The notes under the pieces are model-generated. The model was not told where the DNA came from. It saw only the letters and a program-made list of their open reading frames with translations, and ran no database searches. Source: a virus. From it: 62,628 nucleotides of DNA. A program made the position numbers and the translations under genes. Positions 22,866-31,605 of this stretch are shown here, one piece after another. The number at the start of each line of letters is the position of its first letter. Position 1 is the first letter of the stretch. The stretch spans positions 1 through 62,628 of IMG/VR virus record IMGVR_UViG_3300009177_000038, one strand, 5' to 3'.

Positions 22866-24668
22866 CTACCCCGCCGCTTTCTGCGCCGTTGCCGGGGTCG
22901 CCTTCTCACGCGACCTCTTGCGGCCGCGCTGAGGCCTGCCCTTGGAGTTGCACTTGCTGCACAAGTCGTCCTCGACCCATGTGCAACCGCCCTCGCAGGC
23001 CTCCATATCGGTGCAGCCGCACACGCGGCACGTGCTGACGTCGTCGGCGCCGTCGTCATCAACAGGCGTGACGGCGGTTCGCTTGAGCGCCCGCTTGCTC
23101 TTCCCGCGCGCTTTCACCGCCGCTCTGAACTCAGCCGCCACCGTTTCGCGAATCGCCTTCGCGTCGACCTTCAGCGCCGTACAGGCGTCGACCCACAGGT
23201 CGGCACCGTCATTCCACGTCGAAGGCGCCGAGCGACCGATGAGCAGCTCGAACACGAGTCCAAGCAGCTCGGCGGGCGGCTTACCCTCCGCGTACTCATT
23301 GAGCAGCTCCTCGACGGGGCGGCGCATCGAGCCATTCTTCGCCTTCTTGGGGTCGAGCCCACGGCGCTCGCAGAGCTTCTTGCCGACGTCGCTCCAGGTC
23401 GAGGACACCGTGCAGCGCGCGAGCAGCTCGGCGGCGGCAGCAGACACTTTGCCGTCGGCACAACGTTTCTGGAACGCCTCGACAAGCTTCGCTGTGATGC
23501 GCTTGGTGGTCTCGATGCGAATGCGCTGCTTCAGGCGCTCGCGCTTCGCGGCCGCCTCGCGCGTGCGCTCCGCCGTGGTGGTCGGCACCGACTTCTTTTC
23601 TGCCGGCTCCGCCTTGCGGATCGCGGCGTCCGCGTCCTTGCGCGCGACGAGCTCGACGGGAAGGCCCGAGTGCTTGTCGCGAGCGAGCACGATCGGTGGC
23701 GGCTCCTTGCCGAACAGCTGTTTGATGGTGCGCGCCTTGCCACCACCGCGCGGGTAGTGCTTGGAGTCGAGCCGAACGTAGTCGGAGCCGGTGTAACCCA
23801 CCCGATGCAACACTTCCTCCGCGTCCTTCTGGCTCAGCACCTCGCCGCCGGCGTCCTTGTGCCGCTTGGTGCGGATCTTCCAGAGCGCGTCCAGCTTGCC
23901 GCGGTAGCAAACCGGGTCAGTGCAGAGGTCTGGGCTCGAGGCATCGCCGAAGAGCTCGGTCTGCATTCCAGTGCGTTTCGGGCACGTCGTGCAGGGCCCC
24001 GCGCTCGGCACGAGCTCGCCATCGGCGCGATCGAATGGCGCCTCGCCGAGCTTCAGCATCACGTATTGCTCGATCTCCTCGCGTGCATCCGCGACGGACA
24101 TCAGCCCTTCCACACCGAAGCTCCGGCCACCACCGACACGATCGAGCGCCTCCGCTTGGATCTTCGCCGTCGGTAACTTCGCGATCAGGAGCGCGACGCC
24201 GAGCGAGATGCTCTCCGCGTCGAGAGCCGCGCGCGCTTCTTTGGACAGGCTGCAGAGCTTCAGGCGCTGCGCCACGTAGGCGACGGGACGACCAATCTTG
24301 CCGGCGATCCGCGCGACGTCGTAGCCGCGTTTGATGAGCGAGGCGAAACCGTCGGCCTCGTCGAGCGGGTGCATGTCTTCCCGTTCGATGTTCTCGATGA
24401 GCTGCGCCTCGAGCACCTGGTCATCGCTCAAGTCGCGCACGATGCACGGCACCGTGTCGACGCCGGCGCCGACGGCGGCGAGCTTGCGCCTGTGCCCGAA
24501 TACGCACTCGGGCAGGCCGTTCACGATGCGCACGAGCAACGGCTCGAGCACGCCTTTTTCGCGCACGCTTTCGGTCAGCGTCTCTAGCCCCTTGTTCGCA
24601 TTGCGGCGCCGTGGCTGTGTCGGCGAGTCGAGAATGTCGGCGGGGTTCAATAGGCGAAGTTCGGTCAT
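22866..24668 (-). CDS. ParB/Spo0J-family DNA-binding protein with C-terminal zinc finger
   Basis: A 600-residue protein with ATG 24668. The N-terminal 200 residues carry the ParB N-domain and HTH: ILDSPTQPRRRNANKGLETL, the nuclease/CTP-type box FGHRRKLAAV, EAQLIENIEREDMHPLDEA, and IAGKIGRPVAYVAQRLKL. The middle is Cys-containing (CTTCPKRTGMQTELF, CTDPVCYRGK), then Lys/Arg-rich. Near the C-terminus is a Cys cluster (CRVCGCTDMEACEGGCTWVE, CSKC). It is much longer than partition ParB (about 300 residues) and no ParA lies nearby, so a role in phage DNA replication or gene control is more likely than plasmid-style partition. Confidence 0.8.
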   Translation of the reverse strand: MTELRLLNPADILDSPTQPRRRNANKGLETLTESVREKGVLEPLLVRIVNGLPECVFGHRRKLAAVGAGVDTVPCIVRDLSDDQVLEAQLIENIEREDMHPLDEADGFASLIKRGYDVARIAGKIGRPVAYVAQRLKLCSLSKEARAALDAESISLGVALLIAKLPTAKIQAEALDRVGGGRSFGVEGLMSVADAREEIEQYVMLKLGEAPFDRADGELVPSAGPCTTCPKRTGMQTELFGDASSPDLCTDPVCYRGKLDALWKIRTKRHKDAGGEVLSQKDAEEVLHRVGYTGSDYVRLDSKHYPRGGGKARTIKQLFGKEPPPIVLARDKHSGLPVELVARKDADAAIRKAEPAEKKSVPTTTAERTREAAAKRERLKQRIRIETTKRITAKLVEAFQKRCADGKVSAAAAELLARCTVSSTWSDVGKKLCERRGLDPKKAKNGSMRRPVEELLNEYAEGKPPAELLGLVFELLIGRSAPSTWNDGADLWVDACTALKVDAKAIRETVAAEFRAAVKARGKSKRALKRTAVTPVDDDGADDVSTCRVCGCTDMEACEGGCTWVEDDLCSKCNSKGRPQRGRKRSREKATPATAQKAAG

Positions 24669-24847
24669 CGGAGGGCCTTTCGAAGCTTCTTCATGGCGTT
24701 GTGGTACGTGCGCTGGACGGACGACTCTTGCGCGCCGATACGCTCCGCGATGACGCTGAAGGGCACGACCTCGTCGACCGTCGCGCGGTCGATCCGAGTG
24801 CCATTCTTTCGACGATGAGAACGGCGGCGCTCGAGCTGTTCGCTCAC
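24665..24847 (-). CDS. Small HTH (sigma region 4-like) protein
   Basis: GTG 24847 overlaps the upstream stop (GTGA); its stop overlaps the ParB-like start (ATGA). The 60-residue product is basic and has an HTH resembling sigma-factor region 4: VVPFSVIAERIGAQESSVQR followed by TYHNAMKKLRKAL. It may be a small DNA-binding regulator acting with the ParB-like protein. Size alone limits certainty about function. Confidence 0.55.
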   Translation of the reverse strand: MSEQLERRRSHRRKNGTRIDRATVDEVVPFSVIAERIGAQESSVQRTYHNAMKKLRKALR

Positions 24848-25194
24848 AGTCGCTCTCCAGCGAGCAGCGCGTTCAGGCGGTCAATGACGTGCTCGAGCGT
24901 GGTGATCTTGCCGGTCAGGCGCTCGTAGTCGACCCGGTCGCCAATCCGCGAGGCGTCTTCACGAGACCCGCGCGCCGCCTCGAGCACTTCGGTGAAGATG
25001 CGCACTTCGGCGGTCAGCCCTGCGCGAAGCGTCTCGGTCGCGACTGGAGGCTGAATGGGCGCATCCGGCGCCCCGGGTAGACTAAGCAGCCAGCGGACCT
25101 GGTAGCCGCCATCCAACCATCGTGAATGCCTCCCCAAGTGCCCTCTGTCGCGGTCGCAGCGGCCATGCTCGGGATGCACAGAATCGCACTTCAC
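24844..25194 (-). CDS. Small protein with N-terminal Cys/His cluster
   Basis: GTG 25194 overlaps the upstream stop. The 116-residue product starts MKCDSVHPEHGRCDRDRGHL GRH, a compact Cys/His cluster that may bind zinc. It continues with a Pro-rich linker and ends with helices (GLTAEVRIFTEVLEAARG, LTGKITTLEHVIDRLNALLA). No family is recognised. It probably shares the leftward transcript with its DNA-metabolism neighbours. Confidence 0.5.
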   Translation of the reverse strand: MKCDSVHPEHGRCDRDRGHLGRHSRWLDGGYQVRWLLSLPGAPDAPIQPPVATETLRAGLTAEVRIFTEVLEAARGSREDASRIGDRVDYERLTGKITTLEHVIDRLNALLAGERL

Positions 25195-25715
25195 TTAGGT
25201 TGCTCCTGCCCGAGCTCTTTCCAGGCCCGCTTGGTCGCTCGATATGTCTTCGGCGGCGAGGTCTTCGCGAGATCGAGCCAACGCCGGTGCACGAGGTCCT
25301 GCAGCTTCACGTTGCGATGCGCCACGCGCCGGAGCTCGAGCCCGCTGATCGGCTTGCCGAGCGTGCGCTCGTGCGCCATCACCACCACGACGGTTCGCAG
25401 CTCCGTGACGCTCAGTCCGAACTCGTTGTTACAGCGCTCGGGGTCGATCACGAGATTACGAGCGAGCGGGCTCTCGTTCTGCTGCTTGCACGACTCGCAG
25501 ACGACCGGGCGCCCGCGGCTCTTCGCGCTATTGAAGTCCGCGGCGCCATAACGGCGTCTCGCGCCACAGAGCCGGCACTGAATCTCGACGTCCGCGCCCT
25601 TGCCATGGCCCGGCATCATGCGGAGCACGACCTGATTCGAGTGCACGAGGCCTGTCAGGTCGAACGAGCGGTCGCGGGTCGGGGCCCACCAGTAGCCGGC
25701 CGTGATGCGGGCCAT
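25191..25715 (-). CDS. Zinc-finger/HTH protein of unknown function
   Basis: ATG 25715 overlaps the upstream stop (TGATG) and is preferred to a longer start. The 174-residue product has a treble-clef or zinc-ribbon region (CRLCGARRRYGAAD ... CESCKQQ), a helical region (SVTELRTVVVVMAHERTLGK, LELRRVAHRNVKLQDLVHRR) that may be an HTH, and a basic end. Probably nucleic-acid binding. No named family is assigned. Confidence 0.5.
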   Translation of the reverse strand: MARITAGYWWAPTRDRSFDLTGLVHSNQVVLRMMPGHGKGADVEIQCRLCGARRRYGAADFNSAKSRGRPVVCESCKQQNESPLARNLVIDPERCNNEFGLSVTELRTVVVVMAHERTLGKPISGLELRRVAHRNVKLQDLVHRRWLDLAKTSPPKTYRATKRAWKELGQEQPK

Positions 25716-26002
25716 CAGTCGACCGCCTTTCGCAGCCTGCGCGCCGTTCGGCGCGAGAGCATCCGGCGACACGCGATAATGCTCTCCCGCGCCTCGATGC
25801 GGGCGTCTTCGTCGTAGATGCTGCGACTTGCCAACTTGACCAATTTGTCAAACTGCCACCGCGGCAGCTTTTCGAGGCACGGCCGGCAGAACGGCAACTG
25901 AAAACCGTTGGTCCCGGAAGCGACTGCCGGGCGAACGCAATCCGCCTGACAGTCGAGGCCGCTCTCTGCTTCCTTCAGTTCGTGCTCGGCGATCTTGCAC
26001 AT
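25715..26002 (-). CDS. Small Cys-rich protein next to sbcC-like gene
   Basis: ATG 26002 overlaps the sbcC-like stop. The 95-residue product has cysteines at MCKI, LDCQADC, FCRPCLEK and IACRR, a likely zinc-binding arrangement, and helices at the end (RIEARESIIACRRMLSRRTA). Probably a small nucleic-acid- or protein-binding zinc protein. No family is recognised. Confidence 0.5.
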   Translation of the reverse strand: MCKIAEHELKEAESGLDCQADCVRPAVASGTNGFQLPFCRPCLEKLPRWQFDKLVKLASRSIYDEDARIEARESIIACRRMLSRRTARRLRKAVD

Positions 26003-28440
26003 CAGGAAGCGCCCCCGATGTCGATCCGCGCGTCCGCGAGCTCCTGCACTTCAGCGGAGTGCGAAACGAAAAGAACCTTGTCGGCGCCTACGAGCTCGGC
26101 AGCACGGCGCAGCATCGCGACGTAGACACGCGCATTCTCGGGGTCGAGGGCGGCACCGGACTCGTCGCGCACAATGGTTGGACGTTCGACGCCTTGACGG
26201 CGAATCGCCAGCATCGAGAGCGCGAGCGAAAGGGCCTCACCAATCACGACGCGCTCACCCCCGCTGAACGTTTCTCCCGATGCCTCACGCCCGTTGCGCG
26301 TGTCGAGCACGACAACGTCGCAGCCTTCGAGCATGCGCTTGCCGTCGCTCGCCAGGCGTTGCGTGTCGACGCGCACCGTGAAGCGCGGCCCGTGGCACGA
26401 GTGCAGCAGGTCGTTCACCAGCGCGGTGAGCTCAGGCCCGGCGGCGTCAATCTCGAGCGCCTGCAGGCCATCCTTGCCGAGGTCGGCGGAGAGGCGGTTC
26501 CAGTCCGCGAGCTCGGCTTCCGCCCGTGTCCGTTCGGGCTCGAGCTCCGCAAGACGGGCGGCGCCGGCCTGAGCTTGCTCGAGGCGCTGTTCGGCCCGTG
26601 CGGCCTCGGCGTGCGCCGCCTTCGCTGTCTCCACGGCAGCCGCCTGCGCGCGTTGCCACGGCTCGAGCGATGGGTAGGCCGGAAGGTTTTGACCGGGAGT
26701 GGCTAGCAGCTCCTCGACGCCCATGCGCAACGCCTCTTGCGCGGTCGCTAGTTGCGGCTCGAGCTCGGCGATACGGGCCTCGGCCTGCGCGAGCCGCGGT
26801 GCCTTGGAAGCCAGGTCTTCGAGCCCGACGAGGCCTCGTCGGAACTCATTCGCCTGCTCGCGCGCGGCGGTCGCTCCGGTTGCAAGGGCGGCGCGCTGCG
26901 GCTTCAGGTTGGCAATGGAGCTCTCGACGGTCCGGCGCTCCTCGAGGTCGGTCACGCGACGCTGCTCGATGTCGTCGAGTTCTGCGCGATCGCGTGCGAT
27001 GCCTTGGGCGCGGTCGGCTTTGCGCTCGGCGGTCGCAAGTGCAACTTCCGCCGCGATCTCGGCTTTGCGCAGGCGATCGCGTTCCGCGTCCAGCTCGCAG
27101 ATGCGGCGCGGCAATTCCGCGGCTCGTGAGACGGCATCGTTGTCGGTATCGAGCGCTTGCTGCGCGACTACGTCGACCGTGTCCGGATAATCGGCGACGC
27201 TCTCGATGACGTCGATGAGGCCCTTTCGCAGTCCAGCGATGCGTGACTCGGCGCCGGCGATCGTGGTGCCACGAAGCTCTTTCAGCGCATCGTCTGCCAT
27301 CTCGACGTCGGCGCGAGCCTGCTCGAGCGCCATTCGGAGCTGTGGCAACTGTGCGGTCGCGGCTAGGATCGCGGGCTCTTCGGTGAGCTGTGTGCGCAGC
27401 ATCTCGGCGCGAGCCGCACTTCGGCGCTCTCGCTCCTCGATCTGGGCAAGCATCGACTCGAATTGCTTTATGTCGCTCTCGAGCCCCGCAACCTTCAGGT
27501 CCGCGACACTGGCCTTTTTGGTCAAGGTATCGAGGGCCAGCCGCACTTCAGCTACATCCGCGATGGCGCTCTCGATTGCGTCCTTGTCGACGATCAGGGC
27601 CCGGTTGTTCGCGATCCGCGTTTCGAGATCGGCAATCTGCTGGCGGGCCGTGGCTTGCGCAGCGGTGAGCCGCGCTCGCTTCTCGGCCACGGCTCGAGCC
27701 TCTGCCTCTTTCGCCTCGCTATCCCGTACCTGGGCCTCGACAAACGCGAGCTTTTGGTTCGCCTTGTCGAGCGCCGCATCGGCTTCGGCCGCGCGCTGGC
27801 GGGCCGCTTCGATATCGCGCTCTGCCGCCGCCACGTCGCCGCACCGGGCTTGCTCATCCGCGAGCCTGGCCACGGCAACATCGAGCGCCGAGCGCGCCGT
27901 GCGGCCACGTTCTCGCGCGAGCTCGGCCAGGTGCTCGAGTCGCTCCACGCCGAGGATCCGGAGCAACAGCGCCTTCCGCTCCGCTGGCTTGGCGCCCAAG
28001 AAGCCGGCCGCGCCCTGGGCCTGGAACACGGTCGAATAGAGCACCTCGGGCGAGGGCAGATGCGCGGCCGCCCAGGAGTCGTAACTCTTTACCTTGCTAT
28101 CTGGCAGCACGGGCGCGCCGTCGGCGTCGAGCACCACCGATTCGCCCTTTCCAGAGACAACGTCGACGACATGCCGAATCGTCCACGCCTTGCCGTTAAC
28201 GATGCGGGTTTCGAGGCAAGAGTCGCGCGCCGTGGCGAGCGCAGCGAGCGTGCCGCGAGTAGGCGTCGAACGGTACATTCCACCGGGTAGCCCGAGCTCG
28301 AGCAGCGTGGACTTCCCCGCCCCGTTGGCCCCGCAGATCGCGACCACCTTCGCGTCGCGCAGGGCCGCCGACTGAAAGTCGACGGTGAAGTCACCGCGGA
28401 ACGGACCGAGATTCCGAATCGTCACTTGTTCAAGCCGCAT
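26002..28440 (-). CDS. sbcC: SbcC/Rad50-like SMC-family ATPase
   Basis: ATG 28440 overlaps the end of the sbcD-like gene by 11 bases. The 812-residue product has Walker A GANGAGKST (residues 37-45), long coiled coils (about 170-360 and 400-640), then signature FSGGE (725-729), Walker B-like PTIVRDESGAALDPENA (754-770) and a His switch LFVSHSAE (near 792-799). This is the Rad50/SbcC order. It is shorter than E. coli SbcC (about 1050) and no CxxC zinc hook is visible in the middle, so pairing may use another contact. With SbcD it would open hairpins and process double-strand DNA ends, similar to T4 gp46/gp47. Confidence 0.85.
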   Translation of the reverse strand: MRLEQVTIRNLGPFRGDFTVDFQSAALRDAKVVAICGANGAGKSTLLELGLPGGMYRSTPTRGTLAALATARDSCLETRIVNGKAWTIRHVVDVVSGKGESVVLDADGAPVLPDSKVKSYDSWAAAHLPSPEVLYSTVFQAQGAAGFLGAKPAERKALLLRILGVERLEHLAELARERGRTARSALDVAVARLADEQARCGDVAAAERDIEAARQRAAEADAALDKANQKLAFVEAQVRDSEAKEAEARAVAEKRARLTAAQATARQQIADLETRIANNRALIVDKDAIESAIADVAEVRLALDTLTKKASVADLKVAGLESDIKQFESMLAQIEERERRSAARAEMLRTQLTEEPAILAATAQLPQLRMALEQARADVEMADDALKELRGTTIAGAESRIAGLRKGLIDVIESVADYPDTVDVVAQQALDTDNDAVSRAAELPRRICELDAERDRLRKAEIAAEVALATAERKADRAQGIARDRAELDDIEQRRVTDLEERRTVESSIANLKPQRAALATGATAAREQANEFRRGLVGLEDLASKAPRLAQAEARIAELEPQLATAQEALRMGVEELLATPGQNLPAYPSLEPWQRAQAAAVETAKAAHAEAARAEQRLEQAQAGAARLAELEPERTRAEAELADWNRLSADLGKDGLQALEIDAAGPELTALVNDLLHSCHGPRFTVRVDTQRLASDGKRMLEGCDVVVLDTRNGREASGETFSGGERVVIGEALSLALSMLAIRRQGVERPTIVRDESGAALDPENARVYVAMLRRAAELVGADKVLFVSHSAEVQELADARIDIGGAS

Positions 28441-29626
28441 TGGACTCTCCCTCCAACTCGTTCACCTTGGCCATCAATGGCGTGCGGCGCTCGCCAGGCT
28501 CGAAGCCTTTTGAATCCCACAGCGCCTCTAGCTTCTGTTCGACCGTGGCCGCCTTCGCGACTGCGGGCGCGCGCGCACGCGTTTCGGTGCGCACGACCTC
28601 TTCGACCTTCACATTCACGGCGCCAGCTGCGCGAACCGACTCCGCAAACTCAGCGGCTCCGGCCTTCGCGGCCTCACGCTGATCGGCGGCAACTGCGTAG
28701 CGCACCCGCACCTCGGCGCCACGCATCATCACCAGATCGTTTTCGTGCGGCTGCCTGCCGTCGTCGAGGAGGAGGATGCCTCCCTCGGCCCACGTCAGGC
28801 CGACGTGCAGCATCGGCGTGCACGGCGTCTCGACTCGCCTCCAGCCGATGAGCTTGCGCCCATCGAACTCCGCGATGATGTAGCCCTTGGGCTCGAGCTC
28901 ACCGAAGGACGTGCGCCGCGGGCTACCCGGATACACTGCCGGCGCACCGGCGATGTCCCAAGCGTTCTCCATGTGGATGTGTCCGAGCGCATAGAAATCG
29001 GCCTTGGCCAGAGCCAGATCTTCGAGCCCGAGCTCGAAATCGCAGCCTACGAGCGGCTGCCCTGTCGAGACGCGTGAACCGCGCACCATGGCATGCGCGA
29101 GCAGGATGCGCGGAACCTCGGGGGGCTGCGCGTCGAGCCACGTCCCCAGCCCCCGGAGCACGTCACGCAGTGCATCGCCGGCGGCGAGTTCGACCTGCTC
29201 CTTTGAGGCGAGCGGCAGCATCGCGTGGAGGTGCGCGCGCTGCGGCCAACCGAGCATCGCGATAGCAACCCTTGAGTCGGTCTCGGTCTCGATGTCCTGC
29301 ACATCAATCTCGAGCTGGCCAAAGCGCTCGTAGACGTGAACGGGAAACTCGGTATCGAGCCGCTCGAGTAGCGGCAGGTCGTCGACCGCGTCGTGATTGC
29401 CGCGCACGAGCACGACAGGGGCCGCACTCGCCAGGCGCTGCACCCAGCGCGCAACGGCGCGGCGCTCGAGAGGAGTACTCTTACGCTCGTAGACGTCGCC
29501 GGCGTGGAGCCAGAGGGCTACGCCACGCGCCTCGCCGTCTTCGGCGATCCAGTCGTGGATCTCCACGCACTCGGCGAAACGCGAGTGCTCGTCGAAATGG
29601 CTGTCAGCGACGATTCCGATCTTCAT
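28430..29626 (-). CDS. sbcD: SbcD/Mre11-like nuclease subunit
   Basis: ATG 29626 with TGAGG upstream; a longer reading frame into the previous gene is ignored. The 398-residue product shows the Mre11 metallophosphoesterase motifs: GIVADSHFDEH (D8, H10), LHAGDVYE, VRGNHDA, ILLAHAMV, and YALGHIHM, ending in a catalytic His pair. The C-terminal third lacks catalytic motifs and probably binds SbcC. Adjacent sbcC confirms the pair. Likely roles are DNA end resection during recombination-dependent replication, or protection from host RecBCD-type enzymes. Confidence 0.85.
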   Translation of the reverse strand: MKIGIVADSHFDEHSRFAECVEIHDWIAEDGEARGVALWLHAGDVYERKSTPLERRAVARWVQRLASAAPVVLVRGNHDAVDDLPLLERLDTEFPVHVYERFGQLEIDVQDIETETDSRVAIAMLGWPQRAHLHAMLPLASKEQVELAAGDALRDVLRGLGTWLDAQPPEVPRILLAHAMVRGSRVSTGQPLVGCDFELGLEDLALAKADFYALGHIHMENAWDIAGAPAVYPGSPRRTSFGELEPKGYIIAEFDGRKLIGWRRVETPCTPMLHVGLTWAEGGILLLDDGRQPHENDLVMMRGAEVRVRYAVAADQREAAKAGAAEFAESVRAAGAVNVKVEEVVRTETRARAPAVAKAATVEQKLEALWDSKGFEPGERRTPLMAKVNELEGESNAA

Positions 29627-29633
29627 GGGCGCC

Positions 29634-30839
29634 TCAGTACTTATTTGGGTCTGCGCCGCGGTCCTGGTCCGCTGGCAAGCCTTCGAGCTTCTGTTGAGGC
29701 AGCGGCGTCGCTGTTGCCGGTGACGTCTGCGCGGCCGGGCTCTCGTCGAACTCTGGCGCGTCGTAGTCGTAGCCGCCCGGCTCATCGAGCGATTCCGCGA
29801 CCGTGCCAATCGGCGGCGGATTGTGTCCCTGAAAGGACGGCAGACGCGGCTCCTGCTGCTCAACACGACGCGGCGCAAGCGCCGGTGCGGCACCGCGACC
29901 GTACAACGAGGCCGCACCGTCAAGCATGCGCTCGGCATGCATGCGTGCGAACTCGCGCTTCAGCTCCGGATCGTCCGTCTCGCCCGTCCACATGATCCGC
30001 GCGACCGCGAACGGCTTGTTCAGCTCGTGCTTGGCGTAGCTGCGCTTAACGCCCATGTCGGCGATCGCGCGGTTCTTCGCTTTGCTCTCCGCGTGCCGTA
30101 GCAAGAACTTGCGTAGCTCGAGGATTTGACTGGCCCCGTCCCCGCCCTTTTTCTTCGCCTTCGTGCGAATCTCGTCAATTTGTGGCGAGCCGTCGCGCGC
30201 ATCCATTTCGACTTCACCGGTGAGGACCCGAATGCTGCCGTCGAAATTCCGCACCGAGCCGACGGCGCGATAGTGGCAATAATGGGGGTCGCTGCCGTCG
30301 TCGAGACGACCGCTCTGCGTTGGGTCCCAGCTGATCGCTGCCGCGGCCGCGATGCGCTTCAGCGTGTCGCCGCTAAGCCCGAGGCGCCCGCCGACTTCGT
30401 AGACCTCTTTCGGCCCGTTCGATCCGGGGTCCGGGTTTACGTGCACCATGCTGATCGCGACGCCACAGCCGGGCGGTAGAGCATCCACGCTCGTCGCTGG
30501 TGACACGAGGTGGAACTGTTCCGAGAAGTCGCGCAGCCGTTGCGTGACCAGCGTGGGCTCGTGGATGGCTTTCTCGAGGGAGAGCTCCGATCCGCTCGAC
30601 GCCTTCTGAATGCCGGTCTGCGGAGCGCGCTGCGCTGGCGGCGCCTGGCGCTGCTGTGGCTGTGACGAGCCCGCCGCCGCGTTGCCACCCTGGCGCTTCC
30701 GCCGCTCCGCCTGCGCGGCTTCACGCATACGCTCGCTCCTGCACTCGTCGGCGTACCAGTTGAGGTTGCGCTCATCGAGCTGCGCTGCCGTCACCTGGCG
30801 TTTGTTGTCGCCTTTGCCGATCGTGAACATCGTTTCCAT
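29634..30839 (-). CDS. Probable phage recombination-associated protein (family not certain)
   Basis: ATG 30839 with GAAGGG 7 bases upstream. The 401-residue product has a short N-terminal part, a Gln/Pro-rich linker and a conserved-looking core from about residue 95 to 315 (CGVAISMVHVNPDPGSNGPK, RLGLSGDTLKRIAAAAAISW, YRAVGSVRNFDGSIRVLTGE). Near the end is KAKNRAIADMGVKRSYAKHE followed by LNKPFAVARI, reminiscent of phage ssDNA-annealing or recombination-associated proteins. The C-terminal region is disordered and Pro/Gln-rich. Location directly upstream of sbcD/sbcC supports a recombination role. This is inference from context and a remembered motif, not a proven family. Confidence 0.45.
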   Translation of the reverse strand: METMFTIGKGDNKRQVTAAQLDERNLNWYADECRSERMREAAQAERRKRQGGNAAAGSSQPQQRQAPPAQRAPQTGIQKASSGSELSLEKAIHEPTLVTQRLRDFSEQFHLVSPATSVDALPPGCGVAISMVHVNPDPGSNGPKEVYEVGGRLGLSGDTLKRIAAAAAISWDPTQSGRLDDGSDPHYCHYRAVGSVRNFDGSIRVLTGEVEMDARDGSPQIDEIRTKAKKKGGDGASQILELRKFLLRHAESKAKNRAIADMGVKRSYAKHELNKPFAVARIMWTGETDDPELKREFARMHAERMLDGAASLYGRGAAPALAPRRVEQQEPRLPSFQGHNPPPIGTVAESLDEPGGYDYDAPEFDESPAAQTSPATATPLPQQKLEGLPADQDRGADPNKY

Positions 30840-30933
30840 GCTGCTGCCCTTCCCTTGTTTGGACGTGAGCCGAAGTTGGCGGCCGAGCCGGGCGCGGGGG
30901 GAACGCCACAGAGCTGAGCCGCCAGCTTCGCGA

Positions 30934-31188
30934 TCAGGTCCGTTTCGCGCGAAGCTCCGGGAAGCTGGTGAGCAGCTCGTGCTCGAACTCTTCGGCTTCC
31001 TCGATCTTGGCCTGGTAGACCTTGCCCTCGGGCGTGCTCTCGCCCTCGACGAGCCGACGGCGCATGTGGTCGCGCTTGCGGTTCTGTAGCTCCTCGAGCA
31101 GCCCGCGAAGGCGCTCGGGATAGGCGGCGGCGCGCTGCTCGGCGTCGAGCTCCTGGGCGCAGTCGCGGCAGCGCTGGCTCTCAGCCAC
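30934..31188 (-). CDS. Small helical protein with CxxC near N-terminus
   Basis: GTG 31188; 84 residues. It starts MAESQRCRDCAQELDAEQRA, with one CxxC pair, and continues as a charged helix or coiled coil (RLRGLLEELQNRKRDHMRRR). No family is recognised. About 95 bases separate it from the next gene (30839), with nothing notable there. Confidence 0.5.
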   Translation of the reverse strand: MAESQRCRDCAQELDAEQRAAAYPERLRGLLEELQNRKRDHMRRRLVEGESTPEGKVYQAKIEEAEEFEHELLTSFPELRAKRT

Positions 31189-31243
31189 GACGCCCCCACC
31201 ACATCAGTCGGAAAAACAGGTTCCAAACGATACGGTCCCGCAT
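31181..31243 (-). CDS. Possible 20-residue hydrophobic peptide
   Basis: ATG 31243 lies 3 bases after the stop of the preceding small gene, and its stop overlaps the start of the next by a few bases. The peptide is MRDRIVWNLFFRLMWWGRRG, an amphipathic sequence rich in Trp/Phe and flanked by Arg. Continuous stop/start coupling in the operon is the only support; it could equally be a spacer. Confidence 0.2.
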   Translation of the reverse strand: MRDRIVWNLFFRLMWWGRRG

Positions 31244-31246
31244 GGT

Positions 31247-31414
31247 TCATCCCTTCGTGAGTAGGTCTTTTGCCGCGCCGATCTTTTCGATCGCGTGATT
31301 GAGCGCGCGCCATAGCTCCACAGTTGCCGGCGCGGGCGTCTCGAGCTCGAGCAGACCGAGCAGCAGTTCTTGCTGCGCGCACAGGAGCGCGTGACGGGCT
31401 TCGTGGCGTTTCAT
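31247..31414 (-). CDS. 55-residue helical protein
   Basis: ATG 31414 overlaps the stop of the upstream gene (31411-31413). The product (MKRHEARHALLCAQQELLLG ... AIEKIGAAKDLLTKG) is helical with one Cys and His residues near the start. No family is recognised. Operon position and start/stop overlap support expression. Confidence 0.45.
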   Translation of the reverse strand: MKRHEARHALLCAQQELLLGLLELETPAPATVELWRALNHAIEKIGAAKDLLTKG

Positions 31415-31605
31415 TCGAACACCCGCAGTGCGCGCGCAAGGTCGTCGCGGCTGACCTCGATGCTTACGGGCCCGGCATTGATTCGCACCATGCCGGACTC
31501 GATGTCGTCACGCGGATAGCCGATGACTGTGGCGGTGCACGTCTCCGGGTTGTCCTCGTCCTGGTAGACAACGACGTCCGGAATATCGACGCTGACGTAA
31601 GTCAC
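31411..31605 (-). CDS. Small beta-rich unknown protein
   Basis: GTG 31605 overlaps the upstream stop. The 64-residue acidic product (MTYVSVDIPDVVVYQDEDNP ...) has alternating beta-like sequence and a terminal helix (SRDDLARALRVFE). No family is recognised; it belongs to the leftward early operon. Confidence 0.45.
   Translation of the reverse strand: MTYVSVDIPDVVVYQDEDNPETCTATVIGYPRDDIESGMVRINAGPVSIEVSRDDLARALRVFE

Noticed and set aside
27206-28039. 277-codon plus-strand frame over the sbcC-like gene
   Set aside because: Ser/Ala/Arg-rich shadow of the sbcC coiled-coil region; no ribosome site or recognisable domain.
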